A DNA stretch of 64,000 bases, taken from assembly GCF_017471675.1 (NCBI RefSeq), contig NZ_JAFUSK010000021.1, positions 17,364 through 81,363 of the forward strand, given 5' to 3'. The first letter of the stretch is position 1, and each line of letters starts with the position of its first letter. Under the pieces are notes generated by a model. It did no database searches. It had not been told where the DNA came from and saw nothing but the letters and a program-made list of their open reading frames with translations. This stretch comes from Pseudobutyrivibrio sp. (GTDB lineage: Bacteria; Bacillota; Clostridia; Lachnospirales; Lachnospiraceae). The position numbers were made by a program, and so were the translations under genes. Below, in pieces: positions 8,633 through 16,182 of the stretch.

Positions 8633-10099
8633 TTAAAACTGATAATAAATAAATGGATTATAAGTTCCATTCACTAAAAACAAAAGACTGACAAGCAGGA
8701 TTCCCAAGGCTACTGCCATATTTCCCTTCACTGCCTTAACACTTAAATGAGCTTGTACAAACCCACCAAAGATTACTGCAAAGATAAGTGCTAATACACT
8801 CATTCCTGACAGATAAGTAAGCAGGTTTAGTATCCTGATTCCCCCTGCAAACATCCTTGATATGAAAATCCCGGCATCCATTATATTGTCTGCTCTAAAC
8901 ACTACCCAAAGAAAATTCACCACAATAAATGTAAGCAGGCGGTTGAAAAACTTAATAGGACATTTCTTTAATATTGCACCAAGCCACACTCTTTCAACTA
9001 TCATAAAAATGCCATACACAAGCCCCCACACTAGGAAAGTCCAGTTGGCCCCGTGCCATATTCCTGTAAGAATAAATACTATAAAGATATTGATACAGGT
9101 CTTTTTAAGACTGCATCTGCTTCCACCAAGTGGGATGTACACATAATCCCTAAACCAGGTGGATAGTGATATATGCCATCTTCGCCAAAAATCCTGTATA
9201 GATTCTGCCCTGTATGGATGATTGAAGTTTTCCTTAAAATCGAACCCGAACATCTTTCCCAGGCCTATTGCCATGTCTGAGTATCCGCTGAAATCGTAGT
9301 AAATCTGGAATGTATAGCAAATGCTTCCAAGCCATGCCACTGTCGCATCTATTCTTGCTATATTCCCATCCCAAACGTTATCTGCCACCTGTGCTAACGT
9401 ATTTGCGATAATTACCTTTTTACCAAGGCCAAAGCAAAAGCGCTTAATTCCTTCCGCAAACTGGTAGCTACCTGCTGCCCTGTCTGTAAGCTGAGTGGAA
9501 ATATCCTTGTAATGGACAATCGGTCCTGCTATAAGCTGTGGAAAGCAGGATATATAAAGAGCAAAATACAATACATTAGGCTGAATATCTACCTCATCCT
9601 TGTAAACATCTATAACGTAGGAAAGTGCCTGAAATGTAAAAAATGAAATTCCAACAGGCAGTACAATATTTCCAATGCCAAGGGCTCCTGTACCATTTCC
9701 TGTGAAAATTCCATTCATTCTTTCAGCAAGCTTCAAACCATGTGCAAAAAACAGATTTTCAATTGTAGCTATAAATAGGTTGAAATACTTGAAAAAGAAA
9801 AGTAGCCCTAAGTCTGCCACGATAGCAAAGATAAGCCCCACACGCCTAACTTCATCATCATGCCTCTTCTTAGAGCACAAAAATCCTGCCCCCCAGTTAA
9901 TAAAAATCACCAGAGAAATCAGGATTAGATACTTAGCCCCTCCAAATGCATAAAACAATAAGGAAAATCCAAGCAATATGTAATTAGATATTAGTATTCT
10001 TCTGTCAATCCCACCGCCTATTAGCCTAGGAATGCCATAATAGGCAAGCAGGCAAATAGGCAGGAAAATTGTGCAAAATAATAATGAGCTGAAAACCAA
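8633..10099 (-). CDS. MBOAT-family O-acyltransferase (AlgI/DltB-like)
   Basis: About 488 residues and ten or more membrane helices. Family blocks are CFPQLIAGPIVHY, YYDFSGYSDMAIGLGKMFGF, FWRRWHISLSTWFRDYVYIPLGG and the catalytic-histidine helix LTGIWHGANWTF. MBOAT proteins move acyl groups from cytoplasmic donors to an outer acceptor, here probably through the AlgX-like partner. The frame stays open to a TTG at 10120, but GGAGAGGGAG stands five bases before the TTG at 10099. That start leaves one base after the upstream stop. Confidence 0.88.
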   Translation of the reverse strand: MVFSSLLFCTIFLPICLLAYYGIPRLIGGGIDRRILISNYILLGFSLLFYAFGGAKYLILISLVIFINWGAGFLCSKKRHDDEVRRVGLIFAIVADLGLLFFFKYFNLFIATIENLFFAHGLKLAERMNGIFTGNGTGALGIGNIVLPVGISFFTFQALSYVIDVYKDEVDIQPNVLYFALYISCFPQLIAGPIVHYKDISTQLTDRAAGSYQFAEGIKRFCFGLGKKVIIANTLAQVADNVWDGNIARIDATVAWLGSICYTFQIYYDFSGYSDMAIGLGKMFGFDFKENFNHPYRAESIQDFWRRWHISLSTWFRDYVYIPLGGSRCSLKKTCINIFIVFILTGIWHGANWTFLVWGLVYGIFMIVERVWLGAILKKCPIKFFNRLLTFIVVNFLWVVFRADNIMDAGIFISRMFAGGIRILNLLTYLSGMSVLALIFAVIFGGFVQAHLSVKAVKGNMAVALGILLVSLLFLVNGTYNPFIYYQF

Positions 10100-10100
10100 A

Positions 10101-11204
10101 TTATTCTCCCTCTCCTTCAATCATCAGCTTAGTGAAAGGTTTTGTTTTAATGAAAAATGCAACTACCTTGTCGCATACTAAAGCTCCTACAAATGTAGTG
10201 AGTGTGCAAAGCACCACCTTTACAGGGAAGCTTGCAGCCGGCAGTAGCGATTGTATTAATCTGATACTGTAGAACTGATTCAGGTAAATGAGCAGACTCA
10301 TCTTGCCGCACCAGCCAAATACAGGCTTATCGAAAATCCTATGACAAGGATTGACATCTGAAAATGTAAGAATCAATCCAACGCACATGATAAACAATGT
10401 TACAAAGCTGTACTTTGGATCAACTCCTGTTACTGCATATCTAAGAACCAGCAAATAACAAGCCAACTCCAGCACAGCCAAAATTCTCTTGCCTGCCATA
10501 GTGAAATTAATCTTATTCAGCTGTCTTGTAAAGCTGTATGCGCTACAGCCCAGTGCCATCTCTCCAAGTCCTCTGAGGAAGCATTTGTAGAAATGACCTG
10601 TCCAGCCATCGATTCCAGCTAGGCTATGATATTCATGGGACATATATCCTAGAACAAAAAGTGCTATAAGTGGACATACTATCTTTACAAAAACATCATA
10701 ATGCTTTCTTAAGAAATACCAGAAGATAAATGTAACTACAAGCCATACATCCAAATACCATGTAAGCTTATTTACCCAGGAGCTATCAAATCCAAAAATC
10801 TGAACAAAGAAAAGGGATGCCCAGGAATCAATAGCATAGGCAATCCTGCCCTTAGCTGTGTTGTGCAAGAAATACCCGTTAACAATGACTGTAAGGATAA
10901 TTGCAAACAGATGATAAGGGAAAACATTCTTTATCTTTTTCCACATCATCTTAGCTGTCTCGGTGCCGATATACTGGCAAGGCATATTGCTCTTAGCATA
11001 AGCACTTGCTGCAAGCAAATAGCCTGATACCAAAAAGAAAAACTCTACACCGATATACCCGTGATTAAAGAAATATATTCCTTTAATTCCGATGCTAATA
11101 TTACCATCTACTGCAAAGCGCTTATGAATATGAAAGAACAAAATCCCCAATGCAAAAATAAAACGTAAAAACTCCACCCGTCCGTTTTTTGCCTGTTTAC
11201 TCAT
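10101..11204 (-). CDS. Acyltransferase-3 family membrane protein
   Basis: 367 residues, polytopic. The N-terminus RVEFLRFIFALGILFFHIHK shows the conserved Arg and the His in helix 1. It sits second in the operon PH protein - acyltransferase-3 - MBOAT - AlgX-like - SGNH. Together these would decorate a secreted or wall-linked glycan with O-acyl groups. The glycan synthesis genes are not in the window, so the acceptor is unknown. It is distinct from the orphan family member at 399-1550. Confidence 0.82.
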   Translation of the reverse strand: MSKQAKNGRVEFLRFIFALGILFFHIHKRFAVDGNISIGIKGIYFFNHGYIGVEFFFLVSGYLLAASAYAKSNMPCQYIGTETAKMMWKKIKNVFPYHLFAIILTVIVNGYFLHNTAKGRIAYAIDSWASLFFVQIFGFDSSWVNKLTWYLDVWLVVTFIFWYFLRKHYDVFVKIVCPLIALFVLGYMSHEYHSLAGIDGWTGHFYKCFLRGLGEMALGCSAYSFTRQLNKINFTMAGKRILAVLELACYLLVLRYAVTGVDPKYSFVTLFIMCVGLILTFSDVNPCHRIFDKPVFGWCGKMSLLIYLNQFYSIRLIQSLLPAASFPVKVVLCTLTTFVGALVCDKVVAFFIKTKPFTKLMIEGEGE

Positions 11205-11207
11205 GAA

Positions 11208-11585
11208 TTAAAATTCTCCTTCATGGACATCATCTACGTCATCCACCATGTTTTCTCTTGTGTATACTCTCTTAGCCTCACGCTGCTGCTCAACCTGAAC
11301 AGAAAGCATTTCCTTAACATTAGCGGAATTCTTAATATTCTTAATCTCAAATGTTCCAAGGCTCTTGTCAGATGAACTTACAATAATTGAGCCCACTCCA
11401 AAAATTCTCTGACCAAGGCTTCTTTTAAGCTGCAAATCTAAGATTCTATAAAGCCTAACCTCATCCTGTGAAAGATTAAGCAAGCCTGTCTCAACAAAAA
11501 GTCTATCCTCGCTCATGCTATATTTAGTAAAGCTGATTGGAAGACCAAAATATCTTTTTCTATCATGCCATAAAATGTTTGCCAT
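11208..11585 (-). CDS. Bacterial PH-domain protein
   Basis: 125 residues forming a single bacterial PH domain of the YdbS/YdbT-like sort: RKRYFGLPISFTKYSMSEDRLFVETGLLN, then QDEVRLYRILDLQLKRSLGQRIFGVGSI and TFEIKNIKNS. There is no membrane helix, so it is probably cytoplasmic. The C-terminus is charged and likely disordered. It leads the O-acylation operon, with the acyltransferase starting three bases after its stop. Whether it belongs functionally is unclear. Confidence 0.7.
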   Translation of the reverse strand: MANILWHDRKRYFGLPISFTKYSMSEDRLFVETGLLNLSQDEVRLYRILDLQLKRSLGQRIFGVGSIIVSSSDKSLGTFEIKNIKNSANVKEMLSVQVEQQREAKRVYTRENMVDDVDDVHEGEF

Positions 11586-11633
11586 AGTATCCTCCTAAAT
11601 TATATAGATACGTTTATTATAACCAATTCCTAG

Positions 11634-11668
11634 AATAAAAGAAACCAGGGATAAATCTCCCTGGTTCC
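11634..11668 (-). terminator. Terminator of the ABC/GntR operon
   Basis: On the minus strand AACCAGGGA (58-66 of the 11600s) pairs with TCCCTGGTT and is followed by TCTTTTATTC. It lies 9 bp after the stop of the last permease gene. Confidence 0.8.
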
Positions 11669-11675
11669 TGTAAAA

Positions 11676-12350
11676 TTAAAGACTAAAATTAACTGGTATC
11701 TTTCTAAATGTAAGCCAGTTTACAAATAGGCCTGCCAGTGTAAAGGCAAGTATGCCAAGCCATACATACAGTTGATTGTAGAATGGATTGATAAACATAT
11801 CGATTATTAATGCTCTGCCATCTGCTGCACCAGATACCGATTCGATGAAGTTTGGTCCGCCAATCATTATTACTAAAAATACGATATAATAAATCCAGTA
11901 CACTACTTTACCGAACTTAAGCATTCCATTGCCTGCTGTAGCTTCAATCCAATTGAATAGGCAATATACTGCAATTGCAATTTTTAAAATTGTATTTGGA
12001 GTAAGCGACGTCGGTATTAGCATTGCGATTACTGCAATAAATAATATCTCCGCAAGATCCGCTAACCTGCTATACAAAAACAATACTTTTCGTGTCATTC
12101 CAAAGCTCAGACCTCTAGGAACTTCATCTGCCAACACGAAAACTTTTATAAACAAATTAATTATCATATAGCCGTATGCTATCCCCGCAACCAGTATATC
12201 CCCAAAGCTCGCCTCATCCTCAATGCCTACTTTTTTAAAAATCAATTGAAGTGTTATTCCTATTACAATCGCAAGGACTATTATGAATAGATTCCAGATT
12301 TCTCCATTCTTTTTAAGCTGCCAAATAGCTTTTATATTATTTCTACCCAT
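11676..12350 (-). CDS. ABC-2-like membrane subunit
   Basis: 224 residues with about six membrane helices and no other recognised motif. It is the last gene of the GntR - ATPase - permease - permease operon and most likely forms half of the channel driven by the ATPase at 13009-13887. The sequence FGMTRKVLFLYSRLADLAEI after helix 2 resembles the coupling helix region of YtrC/D-like or bacteriocin-resistance permeases. Assignment rests on topology and context. Confidence 0.65.
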   Translation of the reverse strand: MGRNNIKAIWQLKKNGEIWNLFIIVLAIVIGITLQLIFKKVGIEDEASFGDILVAGIAYGYMIINLFIKVFVLADEVPRGLSFGMTRKVLFLYSRLADLAEILFIAVIAMLIPTSLTPNTILKIAIAVYCLFNWIEATAGNGMLKFGKVVYWIYYIVFLVIMIGGPNFIESVSGAADGRALIIDMFINPFYNQLYVWLGILAFTLAGLFVNWLTFRKIPVNFSL

Positions 12351-12359
12351 GACATCCCC

Positions 12360-13007
12360 CTATCTAACCATGCTCTTTTGGTTTAGCTTATATGCCCAAA
12401 ACTCGAAGAGAGCAAAGATTATGACTGCAATTATAAGTACAGCAATAATCACATAAGCACCAATTGATTCAATCCCAATTGATACGCCCGTGGCTGAAAA
12501 GAATCCAATAAATCCACCACCGCAACCAGCAATCATCGCAATGATAAATACAATCACCTTTCCATGGTTATGAACCTTATGACCAATAACTAATCCCACA
12601 GGACCCAGGGCAAAGCTAACTATACTTGAGAGTATCATTAATAATAAATACTCATATTTATTAAAAATAGCTATTAGGATTATATATACCGCTAAATTAC
12701 CTACCACTAAAGTAGCCTGCTTTATTAATTCTCCTATGAAAATATCTTTTCTTCTGGCTCCCATCGACAGAGCCAAACTATCGTACCAATTAGGACCATA
12801 GAAGGAATACATCATATTAATCATAACCACGATAATGCAATCTACACTCATAATCATTCGAAACAGATAATCCACGAAGTGTTCCTCATCTGCCCCAAGG
12901 ATAAACCATTCAATTACAAGCAAGCACTCAAGTCCCAGAACTAACCCTACTACTTTTAGCCCTTCCTTGAAATAATACTTTGCTGAACGTTTTGCAAGAC
13001 TACTCAT
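12360..13007 (-). CDS. ABC-2-like membrane subunit
   Basis: 215 residues, about six membrane helices. DSLALSMGARRKDIFIGELIKQ between helices 2 and 3 looks like the cytoplasmic coupling region and parallels FGMTRK in the next gene, so the two permeases are probably distant paralogues. An upstream in-frame ATG (13028) overlaps the ATPase gene by 20 bp, but GGAGG six bases before the ATG at 13007 favours the shorter form, one base after the ATPase stop. Confidence 0.68.
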   Translation of the reverse strand: MSSLAKRSAKYYFKEGLKVVGLVLGLECLLVIEWFILGADEEHFVDYLFRMIMSVDCIIVVMINMMYSFYGPNWYDSLALSMGARRKDIFIGELIKQATLVVGNLAVYIILIAIFNKYEYLLLMILSSIVSFALGPVGLVIGHKVHNHGKVIVFIIAMIAGCGGGFIGFFSATGVSIGIESIGAYVIIAVLIIAVIIFALFEFWAYKLNQKSMVR

Positions 13008-13008
13008 A

Positions 13009-13887
13009 CTAAGCCTCCTTCCTGCCATCTACACACATGGCATAGAAAAGATTCTGAAGTGGCACTGGCTCAACCTGCACATCCCCATCAAATCCATCTA
13101 CTGGCTCATCTGCAAGTACTGTTACCACCTTGTTTCTTCCAATGGATTCAGGATGATATGTCTTGAAATTCCTAACTGCTGCATCAACATTTGTCTCTTC
13201 TCCGCTGACACGATATGCTCTTGCAAGAAGCTCCTCAGTGTTTTCCTCAATCATAATCTGACCGTCATCAATGATTATAACCTTTTCAAATAATGATGCT
13301 GCCTCTTCAATGATGTGTGTACTGATTACGAAGGTTCTGCCTGTGGCTGCATACTCATCAATAACAAGCTTGTAGAACTGCTCTCTGGCAACCACATCAA
13401 GGCCTGCAACTGGCTCATCTAATATGGTGATGTCTGCCTTGCTTGCCATGGCAACGATGATTGTCACTGCTGAAAGCATACCCTTTGAAAGCTTGTTGAT
13501 ACGCTTCTTAGGATTAATATTAAATAGCTTGATAAGCTCCTTAGCATACTCCTCATCCCAGTTTGCATAGAAGGCCTTAGCCGTTCCAAGATAATCCTTT
13601 ACCTTAAGTGTGTTAGGGCCAAACATGGTCACCTGAGAAATCTCTCTTGAGTAGCAAATGTGTGACAGTGCTTCCTCGTTCTCCCACACTGGCTTGCCAT
13701 CTAATGTAACAGTTCCCTCTGTAGCTGGGTTTTGAGCTGTCAGGATAGAAAGAAGTGTTGTCTTGCCTGCACCATTTCTTCCAATCAATCCGTAAATCTT
13801 TCCAGCCTCAATTTCCACGTCTACATTCTTTAGAACTGTATCTTTACCATATTTCTTTACAATATTTTTTCCAGATAATGTACTCAT
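13009..13887 (-). CDS. ABC transporter ATP-binding protein
   Basis: 292 residues. Walker A GRNGAGKTTL (about 37-46), signature KLSKGMLSA (LSGGQ variant), Walker B ITILDEPVAGLD and H-loop ISTHIIEEA are intact. The last 80 residues form a small accessory domain typical of the YtrB/BcrA-like group. With a GntR regulator upstream and two ABC-2-like permeases downstream the arrangement matches the YtrA-type antibiotic or cell-wall-stress exporters of Firmicutes. The substrate cannot be told. Confidence 0.88.
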   Translation of the reverse strand: MSTLSGKNIVKKYGKDTVLKNVDVEIEAGKIYGLIGRNGAGKTTLLSILTAQNPATEGTVTLDGKPVWENEEALSHICYSREISQVTMFGPNTLKVKDYLGTAKAFYANWDEEYAKELIKLFNINPKKRINKLSKGMLSAVTIIVAMASKADITILDEPVAGLDVVAREQFYKLVIDEYAATGRTFVISTHIIEEAASLFEKVIIIDDGQIMIEENTEELLARAYRVSGEETNVDAAVRNFKTYHPESIGRNKVVTVLADEPVDGFDGDVQVEPVPLQNLFYAMCVDGRKEA

Positions 13888-13915
13888 ATATCCTCCTAAT
13901 CTCCCATAGGGATGT

Positions 13916-14281
13916 TTAATCTGTTATCTCATCTATTAATCGCTTTAAATCATTCTTGGTAATACCGATAAGCTTAGCCTCGGTAATAAGCTTTTTTAGA
14001 TAAGTCTCCTTGAAGCTCTTCTTTCTTGCTTCCATAATCTTTTCCTTTGCACCTGCCTGCACAAACATACCGATACCTCTCTTCTTGTATAATATGTCCT
14101 TATCCACCAGTAGATTAATTCCCTTAGCCGCTGTGGCTGGGTTAATCTTATAAAACTTTGACAGTTCCGTGGTGCTAGGCACCTGCTCTTCCTCTCTTAA
14201 GATATCCCTTAATATTTCGTCCTCTATCATTTCGCTAATCTGCAAGTAGATAGATTTATCTTCCCCTAAATTCTCTAACAC
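13916..14281 (-). CDS. GntR-family repressor, YtrA subfamily
   Basis: 121 residues: an N-terminal winged helix (about 9-75) with PSTTELSKFYKINPATAAKGINLLVDKDILYKKRGIGMFV, and a short helical C-terminal tail instead of a ligand domain, as in the YtrA subfamily. It is first in the ABC operon. A perfect 10-bp inverted repeat overlies its -10 element, so autorepression is likely. GGAGGTGAGT precedes the ATG. Confidence 0.85.
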   Translation of the reverse strand: MLENLGEDKSIYLQISEMIEDEILRDILREEEQVPSTTELSKFYKINPATAAKGINLLVDKDILYKKRGIGMFVQAGAKEKIMEARKKSFKETYLKKLITEAKLIGITKNDLKRLIDEITD

Positions 14282-14304
14282 ATACTCACCTCCCGTAGTT
14301 CATT

Positions 14305-14328
14305 GGTTAATTACTTGTGTAATTAACC
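14305..14328. promoter_or_regulatory. GntR operator (perfect inverted repeat)
   Basis: GGTTAATTAC, spacer TTGT, GTAATTAACC: a perfect 10-bp inverted repeat 24 bp upstream of the GntR gene and overlapping the -10 box on the minus strand. This is the size and place expected for a YtrA-type repressor site. Confidence 0.8.
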
Positions 14329-14354
14329 ATAACACCAATTATGTTTTCTGTCAA
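14326..14354 (-). promoter_or_regulatory. Promoter of the GntR-ABC operon
   Basis: Minus strand: TTGACA (14349-14354), 17 bp, TATGGT (14326-14331). The -10 box overlaps the GntR palindrome. Confidence 0.75.
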
Positions 14355-14361
14355 CATAATT
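14337..14361. promoter_or_regulatory. Second palindrome over the -35 box
   Basis: AATTATGTT, spacer TTCTGTC, AACATAATT is a perfect 9-bp inverted repeat spanning the -35 element of the GntR-ABC promoter. It differs from the first operator, so it could be the site of another regulator. Confidence 0.5.
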
Positions 14362-14364
14362 AGA

Positions 14365-14399
14365 TAAAAAAATGCAACATACTATTTGTACGTTGCATT
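14365..14399 (-). terminator. Terminator after the kinase gene
   Basis: Minus strand: AATGCAAC...GTTGCATT (8-bp stem; a partial match extends it) followed by TTTTTTATC. It lies about 40 bp after the kinase stop. Confidence 0.75.
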
Positions 14400-14436
14400 T
14401 CCAACACTGTTCACTTGTGTTTTTTTACCCCTATCC

Positions 14437-15174
14437 CTAGCTCATTACTTCATATTCACTATCACTATTAACCCGTAGATTTAAATCGGCCTTCTTCGAA
14501 CTATGCAAAACCTCTATTGCATTTCTCATATCTGATTTTTCTACGAACTCTTTTGCCTGTTCTATAGGAGTATTTTTTGCCTTTCTCTCCACAAGCCTAC
14601 TGCGCAGCATGTCTTCATTAGCTGATATAAAGATGGTGTAGTCGGCATAATCTGATAAGCTGCGCCATCCATCCTCATCTAATAGCAAATAGTTGCCCTC
14701 AAGCAGCACAATGTCTGATGTTACCTGAATAGCGTTCTCCACAGGATTATGCAGATTCCTATCGTATGTAGGCCAGCCACAGTTATCACCACTAGCCACT
14801 AGCCTTATTCTTTCTTCCAAAGCCTCTAAATCAAATGTGATTGGGGCACCCTTTATTTCTACCAGCTTAATAGTCCTACCATCTCTCACTGTGTCATGGC
14901 TAAGCAGATAATCCTGATAATGATGAAAGCCATCCATGCCAATTGTCTGTATAGCTTTAATACCATCTGTAGTCTTTGATAAATGCTCTAGGAAATCAAG
15001 CAATGTACTTTTACCTGCTCCCGGTGGCGCCGCTAACATGACTAAAATTCTGCGGCCTTTTTCCTCCTGCATTTTTGTTAATCGATGCAAGAGTGGGATA
15101 AAGATTTTTTCAATATTTTTCTCACTGTAATGAGCCTGTATGTCGTACCCATTTATACATGCATTATATTCCAT
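14437..15174 (-). CDS. Uridine-kinase-like P-loop kinase
   Basis: 245 residues of the nucleoside/pantothenate/phosphoribulokinase-like fold. Walker A is APPGAGKSTL (about 49-58). MDGFHHYQDYL and DGRTIKLVEIKGAPITFDLEAL follow, then YDRNLHNPVENAI and LLEGNYLLLDEDGW. Members phosphorylate small metabolites or nucleosides; related proteins are fructose-type sugar kinases. The substrate is not predictable. Its ATG overlaps the msrA stop by one base (TAATG), so it is translationally coupled to msrA. Confidence 0.75.
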   Translation of the reverse strand: MEYNACINGYDIQAHYSEKNIEKIFIPLLHRLTKMQEEKGRRILVMLAAPPGAGKSTLLDFLEHLSKTTDGIKAIQTIGMDGFHHYQDYLLSHDTVRDGRTIKLVEIKGAPITFDLEALEERIRLVASGDNCGWPTYDRNLHNPVENAIQVTSDIVLLEGNYLLLDEDGWRSLSDYADYTIFISANEDMLRSRLVERKAKNTPIEQAKEFVEKSDMRNAIEVLHSSKKADLNLRVNSDSEYEVMS

Positions 15175-15656
15175 TACTTTCTTCTCCCCGATTCCACCAT
15201 TTCCTTCTCGAAGGTCTCCGGGTTCTTCAGGTAGTAATCCTGATGCTCTTCTTCCGCTTCGTAGAAGGATTTGAATGGCTCTAAGGCTATGTATGCCTTC
15301 TTTCCTGAGGCTTTCTCCAGTTCCTCAATCTTGCTTTTTGCCAGGGCAAGCTCTTTCTCATTCTGATAATAAATAGCAAGCGTGTAAGAGAATCCCTTAT
15401 CAATAAACTGACCATCCTTATCAAATGGATCTACATTTGCAAGATATATATCTAGTAGCTTGTCGTAGGTTACATTGCTTTCATCGTACTCTAGCGCAAT
15501 TGTCTCCCTGTGGCCTGTGGTCTGGCTTTTCACTTGCTCATAAGTAGGATTTACCTCGTCACCACCTGAGTAGCCGCATACCACCTTGTCCACTCCGTAT
15601 ATCTTGTAAATTGGTGTCACACACCAAAAACATCCACCTGCAAAATATGCTTTCAT
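15174..15656 (-). CDS. msrA: Peptide methionine-S-sulfoxide reductase A
   Basis: 160 residues. The catalytic motif GGCFWC is at 7-12 (nucleophile C9), followed by GYSGGDEVNPTYEQVKSQTTGHRE and YLANVDPFDKDGQ, all diagnostic for MsrA. It reduces methionine-S-sulfoxide in proteins. The usual recycling cysteines at the C-terminus are not evident. It heads a two-gene unit with the kinase and has its own promoter. Confidence 0.93.
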   Translation of the reverse strand: MKAYFAGGCFWCVTPIYKIYGVDKVVCGYSGGDEVNPTYEQVKSQTTGHRETIALEYDESNVTYDKLLDIYLANVDPFDKDGQFIDKGFSYTLAIYYQNEKELALAKSKIEELEKASGKKAYIALEPFKSFYEAEEEHQDYYLKNPETFEKEMVESGRRK

Positions 15657-15687
15657 GTTCTTATCCTCCGTTACAAACCTTTACACA

Positions 15688-15715
15688 AGTATATCTTTTT
15701 ACCCGCAAATATCAA
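15688..15715 (-). promoter_or_regulatory. msrA promoter
   Basis: Minus strand: TTGATA (15710-15715), 16 bp, TATACT (15688-15693), about 30 bp before the msrA start. A GGAGG ribosome binding site precedes the ATG. Confidence 0.6.
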
Positions 15716-16136
15716 TATAGGTTTTTGTTTTTCATCAGAAAAACAAGAACCGGACATAGACCAATATTTTCTTTTTGAGTATGACTTTTGCGCATTTTTG
15801 CAAAAATATACTCGCTGAGGTAACCTAATACACCGTTTGAGTATCTCCTGAGTGAATTTTATCAAAGTCATACTTTTCTATGCCACACCTTCATACATCT
15901 GTGGTGCTACTATCAGTATAAAAGTTTGACTTTTTATTTTTTGCTCTATAATATACTCATTTTTCCTGAAAGCAGCATTTTACCATGCTCAGAAAGTATG
16001 ACTTCTTGCTGACAGAACAAGGAAATTATCAGCAAGAATCCTGCTTTGCAGGACATCAAAATAGATAAATCTATTTTGATGGTATTTACGATTCCCGAAA
16101 AACTGATGTTTTTCAAGAATCTATAGTTTTTTGCAT
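15716..16136. other. Gene-free region with hairpins and a repeated 11-mer
   Basis: No convincing gene. A 66-codon frame on the minus strand covers the msrA promoter and has no ribosome binding site. An 11-mer (AAGTCATACTT or its inverse) occurs three times, at about 15776, 15864 and 15996. The right half has several hairpins, described under the candidate RNA. Confidence 0.6.
15958..16132 (+). ncRNA. Candidate small structured RNA
   Basis: A plus-strand promoter-like pair (TTTGAC 15925-15930, TATAAT 15947-15952) precedes about 175 bases with TGCTGA/TCAGCA, CCTGC/GCAGG and a perfect 12-bp stem (16054-16065 with 16070-16081). It ends in GATTC...GAAAAAC/GTTTTTC...GAATC followed by TATAGTTTTTT, a plausible terminator. 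No plus-strand gene follows. No known RNA family is recognised. Confidence 0.35.
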
Positions 16137-16175
16137 AAAAAACCGCTACCTGGACAATTCATCCATGGTAGCGGT
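16137..16175 (-). terminator. Terminator of the metallopeptidase gene
   Basis: Minus strand: ACCGCTACC (16167-16175) pairs with GGTAGCGGT (16142-16150), with an inner TGGA/TCCA, followed by TTTTTT. It lies 8 bp after the stop. Confidence 0.85.
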
Positions 16176-16182
16176 AATTGTT

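Noticed and set aside
15671-15871. 66-codon minus-strand frame upstream of msrA
   Set aside because: It covers the msrA promoter, lacks a ribosome binding site and has no recognisable features.
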